Counted from the stretch's first letter, positions 37,273 to 48,325 are shown. The stretch: 64,000 nucleotides of DNA from Aulostomus chinensis (GCA_037954235.1 JBBMOA010000013.1:24781192-24845191), one strand, 5' to 3'. Notes: generated from the letters alone by a model not told the origin. Translations and numbers: made by a program.

Positions 37273-38926
37273 CAGCTGTTCCCTTCATACTCACTAACAA
37301 AATGTTGTCCACTGATATGCACTGGTCCAGAGCCGGACTGAAGACGGAAGGTGACCGGAGGCGTGATCTCAAACCCCCCTAAATTCATCTAAACGATAAA
37401 TGACAATGAAATTATATTTTACATTCTCTTCATAGCTATGTATGTTCATCCAGTGAGAATATCTTTCTTTCTCCCTAATTTTCATTATCTAAGCATAAAG
37501 GAGAAAGAAATGTAATCTGTTAAGAAAAATTAAAATACATTTGTACACACATTATTAGTAGCGAGTATTCTTTGTTAGTATAAACTCCAACTACTACGAC
37601 AAAGCATGCAAAAATCGTATTTTTCAGTGTATCCAAAATCAGTGCTAAACCACTACGCTTCTGCATCTGCATGGAGGCTCTCAGGAAGTGAAGTGATAAC
37701 TCACGGCAAGGACTGCATCCAAATGGATACATACAACTGTTTATTTACGCTACAACATGTGGAACTATTAGAACAACACAATGAGTATATAGTGTGTCAT
37801 CGACAATTTGGTCTTCATGGAACACCCACTAATGTATTTGCAAAATGGTGTCAGCGTTGGTTCTGGCTCACCGAGGGCAGGACAGACGGCTTCAGGACAA
37901 CCAGCGGTACTTTGGTGGTCTTCCCATCATAAGTGAGGCCTTCCACTTCCACCATATGGAACTTATCCTCAGCCTCGGCTCCCAGACACGCCTGAAACAG
38001 CGTTAGAATCATTTACCCCGTCCAGGCATACCCAGACTAACACTACTCTTCAGTGGGGCTCTCCCATATATCGTCTCTGATAGATGATTTCAAATCTTAT
38101 TGTAATAAGACCAATAAAACGGTACTACAGATTGGTTGACACTTTTACAGAAGACAAGTGTTTTGTTTTTTTAATTCAATCTAGCAGTTCAGACTGTGAA
38201 ACTTTTAAGTTTTAGTTTGTATTTTCACAGTGTTTATTTTGGTGATTTCCCAGCCAACATTCCACACAGGTCACGAATATTGGTCCAACTTGTACCGGTT
38301 TGTAACCTCATTATTTATGTTGATGATCAGAACGGTTTGGCTTGCATAAGTATGGAGGTGTGTTTGGGCAGTATGGTCACTTGACGTCATATATGTAATA
38401 TCCGTTGTGTTTCCTGTATAAACAGGTATGAATTAGAACAGGGCCACAGGATTCAGACTGAGCGACTTCCTTACTGCTTTGAGTGACAGCTGTTGCTCCG
38501 TCTCATCGTCGTCAACGTCAACTTTGAACTCTCGTTTGTCCGATTTAAGGGTGCAACCTAAAGAAGGAGAGGGGAAAAACACACACACACACACACACAC
38601 AGCAATGAATATCAAGTCCGCACAGATTAAACAACAGCACTGAATATTTTTTAACACAAGGGTGATCCTTTTAAACAGCGATAGCATCCCCTGCTTTCCA
38701 CTGCTAGCTAACAATGGAGGCTATTTGGCGCGAGTGGGGGCAGGCAGGTTAGCGAGCTACAGAGCCTCTTTCCTCGAGCTAACATTGATAAATACCCAAT
38801 TGTGTGCGCTAGCCGGGCGTTATAGCTGATTGTGCGACAGAAACAGCTGCAGGTTTACATAAGGTAAGCAAGCTCACCAAACAAATACATTTGTGGTCTG
38901 CTCAAATCTGAAATGTCGTCCTCCAT
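24963..38926 (-). CDS. npm1: Nucleophosmin (Npm1), complete, 11 coding exons, 296 aa
   Basis: Nucleophosmin is a pentameric histone and ribosome-assembly chaperone of the nucleolus. Exons on the minus strand: 38926-38878, 38557-38475, 37991-37872, 37388-37295, 36142-36051, 35689-35634, 35451-35379, 31582-31484, 26500-26405, 26312-26238, 25016-24963, total 891 nt. All junctions are GT-AG and in phase; the exon pattern and 296-aa length match human NPM1 (294 aa). Residues 13-118 are the nucleoplasmin core, with MYLFGC, GGFEITPPV and GSGPVHISGQH visible. Next come an acidic stretch (DSEDEEEE), a bipartite basic NLS-like stretch (KRPAS to KKLK, near 131-150), a long Asp/Glu tract (152-175), a Lys-rich linker, and the C-terminal helical bundle (255-296). 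The tail DLWSF keeps one of the two nucleolar-anchor tryptophans. Start context AAG-ATG-G is strong. Which fish npm1 duplicate this is remains unresolved. Confidence 0.95.
26238..26312 (-). CDS. npm1: npm1 coding exon 10
   Basis: This 75-nt exon encodes residues 255-279 (GRTLPKTEQKFENFVSN to ISDKK). It aligns with human GGSLPKVEAKFINYVKN, the central helix of the C-terminal bundle. The intron before it is only 92 nt. Donor GTAAGT. Confidence 0.92.
26405..26500 (-). CDS. npm1: npm1 coding exon 9
   Basis: This 96-nt phase 0-0 exon encodes residues 223-254 (TPAPGRDKPQ to SLAEIKSKLSTAAKE). It corresponds to the human SSVEDIKAKMQASIEK segment that opens the C-terminal domain. Acceptor TTCCAG, donor GTACGG. 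Confidence 0.9.
27258..27298. repeat. (CA)n(CGCA)n microsatellite
   Basis: A CA run passes into CGCA tetramers within npm1 intron 8. Confidence 0.85.
28266..28337. repeat. Long (CA)n microsatellite
   Basis: About 34 uninterrupted CA units in npm1 intron 8. This is a likely polymorphic marker. Confidence 0.95.
31484..31582 (-). CDS. npm1: npm1 coding exon 8
   Basis: This 99-nt phase 0-0 exon encodes residues 190-222, the Lys/Ser/Pro-rich disordered linker (SQESSAKKPNKTPVKQ to KQQMK). Acceptor CCTCAG, donor GTGGGA. Confidence 0.88.
31583..35378 (-). other. npm1: npm1 intron 7
   Basis: A 3.8-kb intron with (GT)n tracts at 34757-34790 and 34880-34920. No gene or RNA was recognised. Confidence 0.7.
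35379..35451 (-). CDS. npm1: npm1 coding exon 7
   Basis: Acceptor TTGTAG precedes C, completing an Asp codon. The exon continues the Asp-rich tract and then PQKNVKKEFKK, ending at phase 0 with donor GTAAGC. Confidence 0.9.
35634..35689 (-). CDS. npm1: npm1 coding exon 6
   Basis: Residues 147-164 plus two bases: KKLKMD completes the basic NLS region, followed by the Asp/Glu tract. The donor is GA/GTGTGT, a weak site, and falls inside the acidic tract. Confidence 0.88.
36051..36142 (-). CDS. npm1: npm1 coding exon 5
   Basis: This 92-nt exon encodes residues 116-146: an acidic patch (DSEDEEEEN), then SPVKRPASLMTGKKPVM, which starts a bipartite NLS-like basic region. Donor GTAGCT is weaker than consensus. 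Confidence 0.9.
37241..37270. repeat. (GT)15 microsatellite just inside npm1 intron 4
   Basis: In the gene sense this is a (CA)15 tract 25-54 nt after the exon 4 donor. Confidence 0.9.
37295..37388 (-). CDS. npm1: npm1 coding exon 4
   Basis: This 94-nt exon encodes residues 85-115 (MNLGGFEITPPVTF through SGQHFV) plus one base. The GGFEITPPV and GSGPVHISGQH motifs are nucleophosmin hallmarks. A second TTTAG lies 9 nt into the exon, but only the upstream acceptor keeps the family motif and length. Donor GTGAGT. Confidence 0.95.
37872..37991 (-). CDS. npm1: npm1 coding exon 3
   Basis: This 120-nt phase 0-0 exon encodes residues 45-84 (ACLGAEAEDKFHMVEVEG to LKPSVLPS). It has the same length as the human exon. 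Acceptor TTTCAG, donor GTGAGC. Confidence 0.95.
38475..38557 (-). CDS. npm1: npm1 coding exon 2
   Basis: Acceptor TTTAG and donor GTAAGG flank residues 17-44 (GCTLKSDKREF through EQQLSLKA). These form the first strands of the nucleoplasmin core. A (TG)n tract lies about 22 nt upstream of the acceptor in the gene sense. Confidence 0.95.
38878..38926 (-). CDS. npm1: npm1 coding exon 1
   Basis: Encodes MEDDISDLSRPQMYLF plus the first base of Gly17, followed by donor GTGAGC. It aligns with the human start MEDSMD and the RPQNYLFG stretch, including the same phase-1 junction. Confidence 0.95.
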
Positions 38927-39060
38927 CTTTGTTGTGGGTGTTTACACTTCCCCCGAACACTGTCGAGACGGACTCGTTGCCGAGCCAATGACGAAGCAGA
39001 GACGGTGTAAACGTCACAGAAGTGTGCACCAATAGCATTGAAGACTGGGCGGGACGAAGT
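38927..39060 (-). promoter_or_regulatory. npm1: npm1 promoter with GC box, two CCAAT boxes and CRE-like site
   Basis: Within 130 bp upstream of the ATG there are CCAAT motifs at 38985-38989 and 39029-39033, an ACGTCA CRE-like core at 39011-39016 and a GGGCGGG GC box at 39047-39053. No TATA box is visible. This is typical of a TATA-less housekeeping promoter using NF-Y and Sp1. The transcription start is not determined. Confidence 0.6.
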
Positions 39061-39187
39061 AAATGGAGTGTTGCACGGGATAAACACTAGAGGGTAATGT
39101 CGTGATGTAGACCGCGAATAAGCAAGTAAATTTGGAGAAGGAGAAGGAAAATAACTGTCAATGAACTGGAGAAGCTTATACTATATG

Positions 39188-39263
<76 letters not shown>

Positions 39264-40070
39264 ATTTTTTAATAAATATATATTTATAAATATATATTTA
39301 TTTTTTAAATGTATTTATTTGAAATCAATGTCTCTGTCCAAATGTTAAAAGGCAGAACATTGCCGACAACATTTTACTGATCTTAAATGTCTTTCAACAT
39401 TTTTTTGTGATTTTTTTAAAAGTATTAATTATTTTTATTATCTGAGCTGTTGAATGGCTTCAACACAAATATCAACTTTTATATTAAGTGTGGGCTATTA
39501 TCCCTGATGTCCAGCGCCTAATGGGTTGTTTGGACTAAATAAAAGAGGCCTTTGGCCGGTGATATTAAAAGTCCAGCCCGGGGGGCACTCACAGCCTTTG
39601 AGGAGTCTTTGTGGTTGTTAAAATTATTGATAATAAAATGGAGAGCCGGCGCAATCTCAGATATTACAGGAGAAATGAAACGAGTGAAAAACTTTTCAAA
39701 CTGCACATTGAATTATGATATCATTATTAGTGACTGTTGATGTTGGAGGAAAAATAACGGCTTAATCATACCTCTGTCTCCTTTTTTCCCTGTCTTTTTG
39801 TGTAAACTGACAACCTTATATTTTATTTTCATTTGAAGGCATATAAGTAGGAAATAAATTTATGTGTCTGAAAGACCACATAACCATCAGTTTGACCACT
39901 GGCATTGACAGAAATTAGCATTCCTACGAAGCTGTGCATGTTTACAGCTTCTTCCTTCCTCTATTATTTTGTACTCATGTTCATTAATGGGCTCTGTTAA
40001 AGGAAACAAACAAACAAATAAATGAATGAATACATTTTATTTTAATTTCTTTAATTTTATTCATTGTCTT
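39061..40070. other. AT-rich intergenic DNA upstream of npm1
   Basis: Dominated by a long TA tract and flanking T/A-rich sequence. No gene supported. Confidence 0.6.
39191..39260. repeat. Long (TA)n microsatellite
   Basis: About 35 uninterrupted TA units, followed by degenerate TTTATAAATATA palindromic sequence to about 39310. Confidence 0.95.
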
Positions 40071-41920
40071 AGTCAAGTCAATTTTATTTGTATGGCGCCA
40101 AATCCCAACAAAAGTTATCTCATGACACTTTACAAGTAGAGCAGGTCTCGTACCTCACTCCTTCAATTCAGATTCATTCATTCAGATTCAGAATGCTTTA
40201 TTAGTCCCTTGCGGGAAATTTCAAATAACACACTCAATTACCTGAAACAGCTATCACAAATAACCACAATTATTACTGGTTGACCGTAACAATAACACAC
40301 ATCCAAATTCTACAAAGCACATATACATTTGATTGTGTATGTACGCTAAACTTGAGCAGTCCGTTGTCCAATTGGAGGCAGAGTGAGTGTGCGGCATCAC
40401 AGCATGCACCGCCAATGAATCTACACCCAACAATTCTCCATCAGCAAACACATCCTGCAACAGCGGTGACGAAAACCTTCTTTTAAACAGGCAGGAACAT
40501 GGAGCAGAGATAAAGAGGGAGGAAGGGAAGAGACTGATGGACAGACGGGGACGTGAGCAGGTGGAGCTACGGGTGGCAGCTTGAGCCTCCTCAGGTCTGC
40601 AGCCTCCTCCAGCAGCACCTGGGATCTGGGATTTGGGGAGCCTGAAGGCTCCGGAGAAGGAGATGAGTTAGTAACACATATGAGTAGGATTTATATATGA
40701 CACATACAGGAGGACAGAGAGGAGGAGAGAGAAGCCCAGTGCACCATGGGAGATCCCCCGGCAGTCTGAGCCTACAGCAGCATATCTAAGGGCCAGCCTA
40801 AGCAGCCTTAACTACAAGCCGAAACAAAAAGGAAGGTCCTAAGTCTGCTCTTAAAGGTAGAGAGGGGGTCTGAGTCCTGGACCAAAACTGGGAGACGGTT
40901 CCACAGGAGGGGGAGCCTGATAACTGAAGGCTCTGGCTCCCGCTCTACTTTTAGAAACTCTAGGAACCAGCAGTAACTCTGCATCCTGGGAGTGAAGGGT
41001 TCTAGCTGGATAATAGGGGACTAGGAGCTCTGTCAGGTATGAAGGAGCCTGACTGTTGAGGACTTTGTATGTTAGAAGATGGAAGAATTTTGAATTCTAT
41101 TCTGAATTTGACAGGGAGCCATGCAGAGAAGCCAGTACAGGAGAGACGTGGTCTCTTCTACCAGTTCTAGTCAACACGCGGGCAGCAGCATTTTGGACCA
41201 GCTGGAGAGTCTTTAGGGACTTACTGGTGCAGCCTGATAGGAGGGAGTTGCAGTAATCCAGCCTGGAACTGACAAAAGCATGGAGCAGTTTTTCTGCATC
41301 CTTTTGAGACAGGATGTGTCTGATCTTAGCAATGTTACATAGATGGAAGGAAGCAGTCCTAGAGATTTGCTTAATGTGGGAGTTAAAGGATCCTGGTCAA
41401 AGAGAACTCCTAGGTTCCTTACGGTAGTGCTGGGGACCAGGGTGATGCCATCCAGGGTACCTGTCTCATTAGATAGGGTGTCTCTAAGGTGTTTTGGGCC
41501 CAGCACAATAACTTCAGTTTTGTAAGGGTTTAATAAAAGGAAATTATGGGTCCTCCATAATCTTTTTGTCCCCTTCAGACAGGCCTCCAGTTTAGTCAGC
41601 TGATTTGTTTCATGCGGATGCATTGATAAGTACAGCTGCATGTCGTCTGCATAACAGTGAAAATTAATGGAGTGTTGTGACCTAGAGGAAGCAGGTATAG
41701 AGTGAAGAGGACTGGTCCAAGCACAGAGCCTTGTGGAACACCATAACTGACTGCAGTGGTTTCAGAGGGGTTATCATTACTTAGTACAAACTGAGATGGA
41801 CCTAGTAAATATGACTAAAACCAGTTTAGTGCAGTTCCTTGAATGCCAGTGACACGTTCAAGTCTCTGAAGAAGGATATGTTGGTCAATGGTATCAAAAG
41901 CTGCGCTGAGACGAGTCCCT
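40071..41920 (-). mobile_element. Degraded L2-clade LINE (reverse transcriptase 3' half)
   Basis: Read on the minus strand, the block carries reverse-transcriptase landmarks in order: SAAFDTIDQHILLQRLE near 41900-41850, GVPQGSVLGP at 41713-41742, YADD at 41642-41653, an NPYKTEV block near 41530, and the QNAAARVLTR block near 41190-41160. These are typical of L2/CR1-type non-LTR retrotransposons. An in-frame TAG follows LNWF near 41824 and frames shift after GVLFDQD near 41400, so it is inactive. The 3' end reads TTTGGCGCCATACAAATAAAATTGACTTGACT-like DNA, the usual fish L2 tail. A tail of another element (AATAAAGCATTCTGAATCTG type) sits near 40165-40215. The 5' border is uncertain. Confidence 0.85.
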
Positions 41921-42476
41921 CATCTGATGCCAGTTGGAGGTCATTGGTCTTTGCTGCCAAACTGGTGAGGGATTATAGCGTTGCTCAAAGGTACTTCAGT
42001 GGGATGGTTGTTGCATTTGCAGGGGCTTGAATTGACAATTTTCTGTTAACAAACAATCTACTTATTTTTCATATTTTCAGTCGATTATCACCGTGATATT
42101 TAATTTCTTTAAATAGACCGTATCCAAAAAAGAAAAACACTCTTTTATCTTGGTTATTTTAAACTCTGACACATCGTGAGTGTCCAAATTCACATTGTGA
42201 AACAGTATCAAATGTATCTGTAAATCTTCATCATGCACTGGTATTACTCAAGAGGAATAAGTTCTCTCTTGTACATGTCTGAAAGCTTGATGGGGCACTG
42301 CAGGACAAATTCTTGTGGATGAAGGCATAAAATAACTTGCTTTATTTGGGTAAACGTAAACTTTTTTTTTTTTTTGCTTTATGTAAATGTTCTTTTTGAC
42401 ATTATAAGCAAATTTACTTATGATGACAGTTTATTCCTGAATTTTTATTTCACACTAAAAGGATCATCTTTTATTC

Positions 42477-42494
42477 TGTGTGTGTGTGTGTGTA

Positions 42495-42563
<69 letters not shown>
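42477..42563. repeat. (TG)n(AG)n compound microsatellite
   Basis: A TG run with one TA interruption switches to an AG run at about 42514. Confidence 0.95.
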
Positions 42564-42565
<2 letters not shown>

Positions 42566-42831
42566 CCTCTGGTAATCTGACATTGCTGTGTTTGAGCAAG
42601 TGTTTGCAGGGTTTTTGTCCCTGCACGTCGCCTTGCAGACATGTCTAACTGTTTGCCCATGCATACGTGAGCGTGTGTAAGTGAAGGGAGGGCGAGTTGT
42701 AGACAGAGAAAAATCACGGGAGCGTGTCGTGTCAGCAGTCTCTGATGTCATGCTGTCAGTCTGCAGAGCCAGTTCTGCATTCTTCACTTGACTTGAGCTG
42801 GAAGTGACTCCTCCATGATCACGTCCAAATA

Positions 42832-42884
42832 TATGTCAGAAACCTGATGACTTATAGGCTTTAAGTCATCATGTGTCCGACATA
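42832..42884. other. Imperfect inverted repeat / hairpin
   Basis: The outer arms TATGTC and GACATA and the inner arms TGATGACTTA and TAAGTCATCA pair perfectly. They are separated by a 7-nt internal loop on each side and a 7-nt apical loop. No function is assigned. Confidence 0.6.
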
Positions 42885-43829
42885 CAGTACGCTCTGATAC
42901 TATTTTTTCCTTACCAACACCCATTTTGTTATCCGAACTTGCATCTTGGCCCATTCCATGTACTGATCCGACACTACTGTGTTAAAAATATACATTGATG
43001 GTCCCGTGTATGCATGTGTTATGTCTGCAACATTGCTGGATCACCTGACCCAGGTTTTAAAACATGAGCAGACATAAACCGAATGAAGGATCGAGTCCTA
43101 AACACTACCAATGAGTTAATGTGAGGAACGTTATTGGTTGAAGACAAGTAGATAAAACAAGCTTGATGTTTGGTAGCATTTTGCTCTACAGTACAAAATA
43201 CACCAGTAAATATCACATTTCCAAACTTTTATATAACAACACTTTAATATTAACACTGATTAAATATACTCAACTGATTGCCTTAACCCAGGTTTCCATA
43301 TCAGTATCGGGACTGAAAAGTCAGGTTGGTGCATCCTTCATCACAACCTATATTCTATTAAATATATATATAGTGTTTGCAGCTCAAGGTTACTCATGCA
43401 GAACCTTTTTGTAATGTTCATCCTCAGTGAATAGAACCTGCTCATAGGTTTCAAGTGCCAATAATCGCACAATTGAAGTCAAAAGTTAAGTGCAGTTTAG
43501 TGTGTTAAAAATGCAAAAAAGGTGGACAAGGTAAAGCTTAAACCTATAGATCTTTTTTTTTAATTTAAGAGTAATTATTTTACTGGGATATGCATATTAT
43601 TATCTACAACATTCCAGTGTTGCTGTTCAGCTGTTGTACTGTTTCTTGTGCTGCTTATGTTTAACTTTAATGTAGAACACTTTAATGCTACCAGTTAAAG
43701 CTGTATAGCAAATTAGAATGGGACTGACTCACTCAATCAAAACGGCTGTTGTAAATGACCGTTGAAGTATTTCATCAAGGGTCACCGCTGCCTGATCTGG
43801 TTAAGAGCCTTGTCGGTTAAAATTAGTCT

Positions 43830-45060
43830 TTTATTTTGAAGTGTTTCCGGTGTTATTCCGGAAGCACGCAGCTGAACGGTGCGCCATTGGTTAGACTACC
43901 AAAAGTGAGGGAGATTAATTTGGCGTGGCTCCAGGGCGAGAGCCACCAAATGCCGGAAAAGCAGCTCATTAGAAAACAATTAAGGTACAATTTATTTATG
44001 TATTTTTTTCTATTGTGAGGGTATGTGGAGTGTTATGTTTTTTTATTGCATGAGTTGTGTTTGTTTTGCTTGTTTGACTGGTCATGAATCGTACGAGTAG
44101 CCTTTTAGCTAAGTACGCGGACATTTACACCTGTTGCTAAAGCTAGTTCACCTAAGCTGAGGAGAATGACCGCGGGTTTGAAAAGGTTTTAAGCACGAAT
44201 TTGTGTGAGTTTTGTTTGTCTGAGTGGCCATGACTCTTACTCGTAGGCTTCTAGCTTTGTCCGCGGGCTGTTGACACCTTTTGCTAAAGCTAGTTCACGC
44301 TTGGCTGTTCGGCTAGCGGTGTTAAACACCAAGCTGACATGGAAGTTAATTAATGCCAGAACATTGATTTTGCACTTTGCTGAAATTGCTACCGTCGATT
44401 ATATTAATTACATGCATCAAGTCTCTTTTAATGTGTATTGTAATGATTTAATTATCTTGTTTAAAACTAACACCTACAGTAATATTTTAGTTTTTTTTTG
44501 TCTCTATGTTCATTTATGTTGAACAAAAACAGCATTGTGCAGTATTCTATTTGGCCTTAACGTTCTGTGAAATCTTTAGAATTTAACCCTTATGCAGTAT
44601 TTGGAAGGTGTTGGGAGTAAACTGTTCTAATGTGAATTTTTAATCTACATTAATGGCTCACATTAAAAAGCGCAGGTGTGGAGAAGACCATGGCCAAGAG
44701 GATAGTGGTCTTGGACTTCCTCTCCACAATGTCAGCAGTCATTTGCCGGACCAGACATCTGTACCCGGCTGCCCCTGCACACAGATTATGTGGTTCAGTC
44801 CCACTGGTATCGACTGTTGAACTTTGGCAAACAAAAGGGCTTGGTAAGAAAGTCTACACGCATTGTCTGTTTAAGTAACTGTATTGTTGTCATGTTCAGT
44901 GTTATACCAAAGAAAACTAGGATGCTGGTACAAAAAAGCCATTTTAACTCTTTCCAAAACAGGCTTTTAGCAGCATGGAAACTAGAAGTTGCCAGAGCTG
45001 TTCAAACCACAGCTCGAAAGATGCGTCTGATCTACTGGAGATGATGGACAACAGAGTCCT
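43830..45060 (+). other. Promoter-like patch and decayed or unknown transcribed region
   Basis: Near 43845-43900 two CCGGAA ETS-type motifs and a CCATTGG motif lie together, as in housekeeping promoters. A short open frame follows. A tandem duplication is at 44052-44307, and coding-like but frame-broken sequence is at 44660-45040. I do not recognise a protein. It could be a decayed gene or a transposon remnant. Confidence 0.25.
44052..44307. repeat. Diverged tandem duplication, 147-bp period
   Basis: Copy one (44052-44160) and copy two (44203-44307) share the identical 18-mer TTGCTAAAGCTAGTTCAC at 44134 and 44281, plus flanking similarity (GGTCATGA/GGCCATGA, ACGAGTAG/CTCGTAGG). Confidence 0.75.
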
Positions 45061-47895
45061 GACACGGGATCAGGTCTTCCTTGGACCAAAGGTATGCTAG
45101 GGTGGGGTTGATCATGAGTCTACTAGTCGAATAGAGGAAAATCCAGACTTCAAATGAGTAATTTAAAAGCAAACATTCTTTAGATCGTATGGGAAAGTTT
45201 GTCATCCACCAAAAGCAGCACAGACATTTATGAAACAGATGCTCCTCTGTCATCCTGTTAATCAACTGTGAAAATGCAGTATTTATGTGTTGACCAAGAG
45301 TAGTTTTTTGATAGATGCAGAGTATGCCGCAACATTGTGTGCTCTCAATATCACTGTGCAATATAGTTGAATTTTAAAAGTGATAGAGGACCAACCAAGA
45401 CATCTTGCTGGGTATCTGAATCATGTAGTGAGAATTAAATGGCAAAACAATGTTGCATTTTTGTTGAATTCCAAGTATAAATGGGAAGCTGACTTGTAAT
45501 GGCTGAGGGAGTCCTTGAACCTCAGTGGCACCACTCTGCTGCGGCTGCTACTGTCAACGCATTCATGTTCATGTTTTGTTATACTCGGTCCCTGTGATGA
45601 TGATGATGGCGTTCTGTTTATGTTGTCACACCGGCGTAGCTCTTGCTTACAATAGAAATATGGTCAAAGTATTAAACCTTGTCAGGACAAGATCTGTGAC
45701 ATCCCACCAGAGTTGACCGCCCTCCAGTGTTTAGGTGTCATCTTGGGCAACATTCAGGTCTCACAACTTAACATTCTACATGAATCTCCTCAAAAGGAAC
45801 AAAAAAACAACTTGCGTCACCCATAATCACCATGGCGACATGGTTGTCTCCTGCCACCTACAGGTGTTCTTAAAGGCACAGAGGGTGCAGATTATTCTGG
45901 ATCGTTAACAGTAAATTTTCCTCAGCATTTCACTCTTTGTGACTCCTGAAATGCACGAAAACCAGTAAAATTCCACAAAACGGTTTAATCTCAGCTTTAA
46001 CAAAATCATATGACGATATCCGTTATGTCCTTTTGATAACTAATGTAATATTCCACCCTCCCCTGGGGCGTCCCGCCTCCTGTCAAGTACAGCCTTTAAT
46101 GGATCGATATTTTCAAATGCAGCAGAGCAAAACGACTTTGAATTTCTACATTGGGCCAATGTCAACAGTGTTAGACGTTTGCCTAAGCCCACGTGTAAAA
46201 ACCTGAACTTAAAAAACATCGCAGTAAAACTACTGCACGGGTACTGAGCACCCGTTTAAGTGATTGCAGAAATGTAGATTTACAGTTGATAGCTCAGCAG
46301 TGAGCAGTTCAGAATTCCTCAGCCACTTCTCTTTTTATAGAGAAGTATCACACTGCGCTGGGACCTAAAACGGGCCTTTGCTGGATTTTAAAGTCAAGAA
46401 CCGTAAAATCCTTTCATCAACACAGCCTTGCATGTCAACACTTAGATAAATAAAGAGTTTGGCGGCGGGGTTCGAATCTGGTGGCAACAGAAGCTGCAAA
46501 TGGATCTTACTACATCTGGTATAAATCGATTAAAATCAGAACCAGTCTTGAAGTCAACCCACCAAATGGGTCCCTCAACAGTCGACTAGAGAGGAGAGCT
46601 GACATGGCAGCTGCTAACTGAAGACAGAAGGCATCGTGCAACGCACTTTAGCCATGTGTGAGCAACCACTTTTAAGACATTTTTCAAACGTTTCAGAATT
46701 CTTGAGTGTGTACATACTGACATATTTTCTGCTGTAGAACAAAACGTTGTACCTTAAGCTCATGAGAAGCAAAGACCTTATTTCAAACATGTCAATAAAA
46801 ATCCATCAGCTCTCAATGTTGACATAAAATGAAGAATCCAGACAGACGAAATTATGTGTAATCTAAAATATGGCTGCAGGTCTGCTAACAGACTCATTGT
46901 TAATACTTTTTGTTGAGCGCCTGTTCTTGACAGGAAGTCTGATACATGCAGAGCCTATTGCTCTTGTTCATTCCGTTGGACGAGCAGACAGAGATGGGGT
47001 GAGGAAAAAATGTTGAGCCTTGACAAGAGAGGAGAAAAAAAAATCTTTAGGCACCTGTAGTAAAACACAATGCGTGGTTTAGAAAACAGCACGGGGAGGA
47101 ATTTTTCACAAATGGGCCAAGTCACGTCTTCAAGGCATCAGAGACAGAGAGATGAAAGCACTGAAAAGTGGAGGAAATGGGGGCTGAGTAGGCGTCACCT
47201 GGAGAACTGCCTGCTATTGACAGGATCCCAACCAGGCAAGACGCCCTAAATACCAGCTAAAGATGGCACATAAGCTTCAGAGACAGCACAAGGGTAATGG
47301 GGGTGGCTGCTTCTGCAGACAGCTGTTTCCAACCAGATCGTCAACCTGCTCGCAGACAGATGATGTTCCAAAAAGCAACATGATATTTACTGTGGACTTG
47401 TGTCCACTCAGGTTTTTGAGGTGTGTCCCCACTAGGAGGGTCCATGTTTATTGAAATCCAATGATCTCCTTTGGAGGAGAGGAGGCGGAGCCCATTTCCC
47501 CTTGACGTTCCTGATGCTGAAGGCTCATTTACAAGCAGGGAACCTGAATGACATGTTTACCGGACCTCCAGATAGCTGCTTTTGTTATGACTTGGGTGCA
47601 AAACGTTTTCTTGATAGTGCAGATGTGGCGATAACGGATGTTTACTGGTGTCTAGTCGGCCATGATTCCCCTTGACAACCAAGGTAGATATCAACAATGA
47701 TGTACCAGCGAAATGGCATCAAGTTTAACTGTCATTTTTTTTGTCAGCGTTACTCATATTTTACTATTTTCTTTAAAATTCATAGAATTCCTGTTCTAGC
47801 AAATTTGATTAAAGAAAACATCGATGACTGTCATGTGACAAGAAGTGAATTCATTATGTTTAGAGCTGCAAGAGTCACATCATGAACCCCCCCCC

Positions 47896-47935
<40 letters not shown>

Positions 47936-48100
47936 ATGGTTAATGAGCATCCCAGGCTCTTGTTTTTCATACTGCAGAAATACAAGATTCTCCAGTCTTC
48001 TGGAGTCAGAGGAATTGGAACTTAGTCTGCCATCAAGGTTTTCTGCAGAGCTCTAAAGTAGAGAGGGGGAAAATATCTTTTCTTTTGTAGGTTTCCATGC
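45061..48100. other. Intergenic DNA between tlx and npm1
   Basis: No gene recognised. It contains a (C)n(AC)n tract at 47887-47932 and ordinary AT-rich sequence. Confidence 0.55.
47887..47932. repeat. (C)12(AC)n microsatellite
   Basis: A C homopolymer is followed by about 17 AC units. Confidence 0.9.
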
Positions 48101-48325
48101 TTTGATAAATATTTTGCCACAAAGTGTAATATTCCCACTATTTGATCAAATTTGTAGCCGCAAAATGTGAGGTGTCCCTACAGTTTGATTAATTTGTGGC
48201 CATGAGATCATAAGATAACTTGCTCCGCATCTTTGACAAGAATAATTTGTACCCACGCTTCGATTCGTTTGTGGTCAAAAGATGTAAAATGTTCCCACTC
48301 TTTAATTAGTGGCAAAGAGATATCA
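48101..48325. repeat. Degenerate minisatellite, about 43-bp unit with GTGGCCA/CCACAAA cores
   Basis: TTTGAT-like unit starts recur near 48101, 48141, 48184, 48232, 48258 and 48300, each followed by a GTGGCC- or GCCACAA-type core and then TGTNNNATGTTCCCAC-like sequence. The cores resemble a GTGGCCACAA tandem repeat seen in fish genomes. Confidence 0.6.

Noticed and set aside
43836..44018. Possible THAP-like zinc finger in the short plus-strand frame
   Set aside because: A C-x2-C pair and a Leu-Pro-Lys segment are present, but the required distal C-x2-H and AVPTF box are missing.
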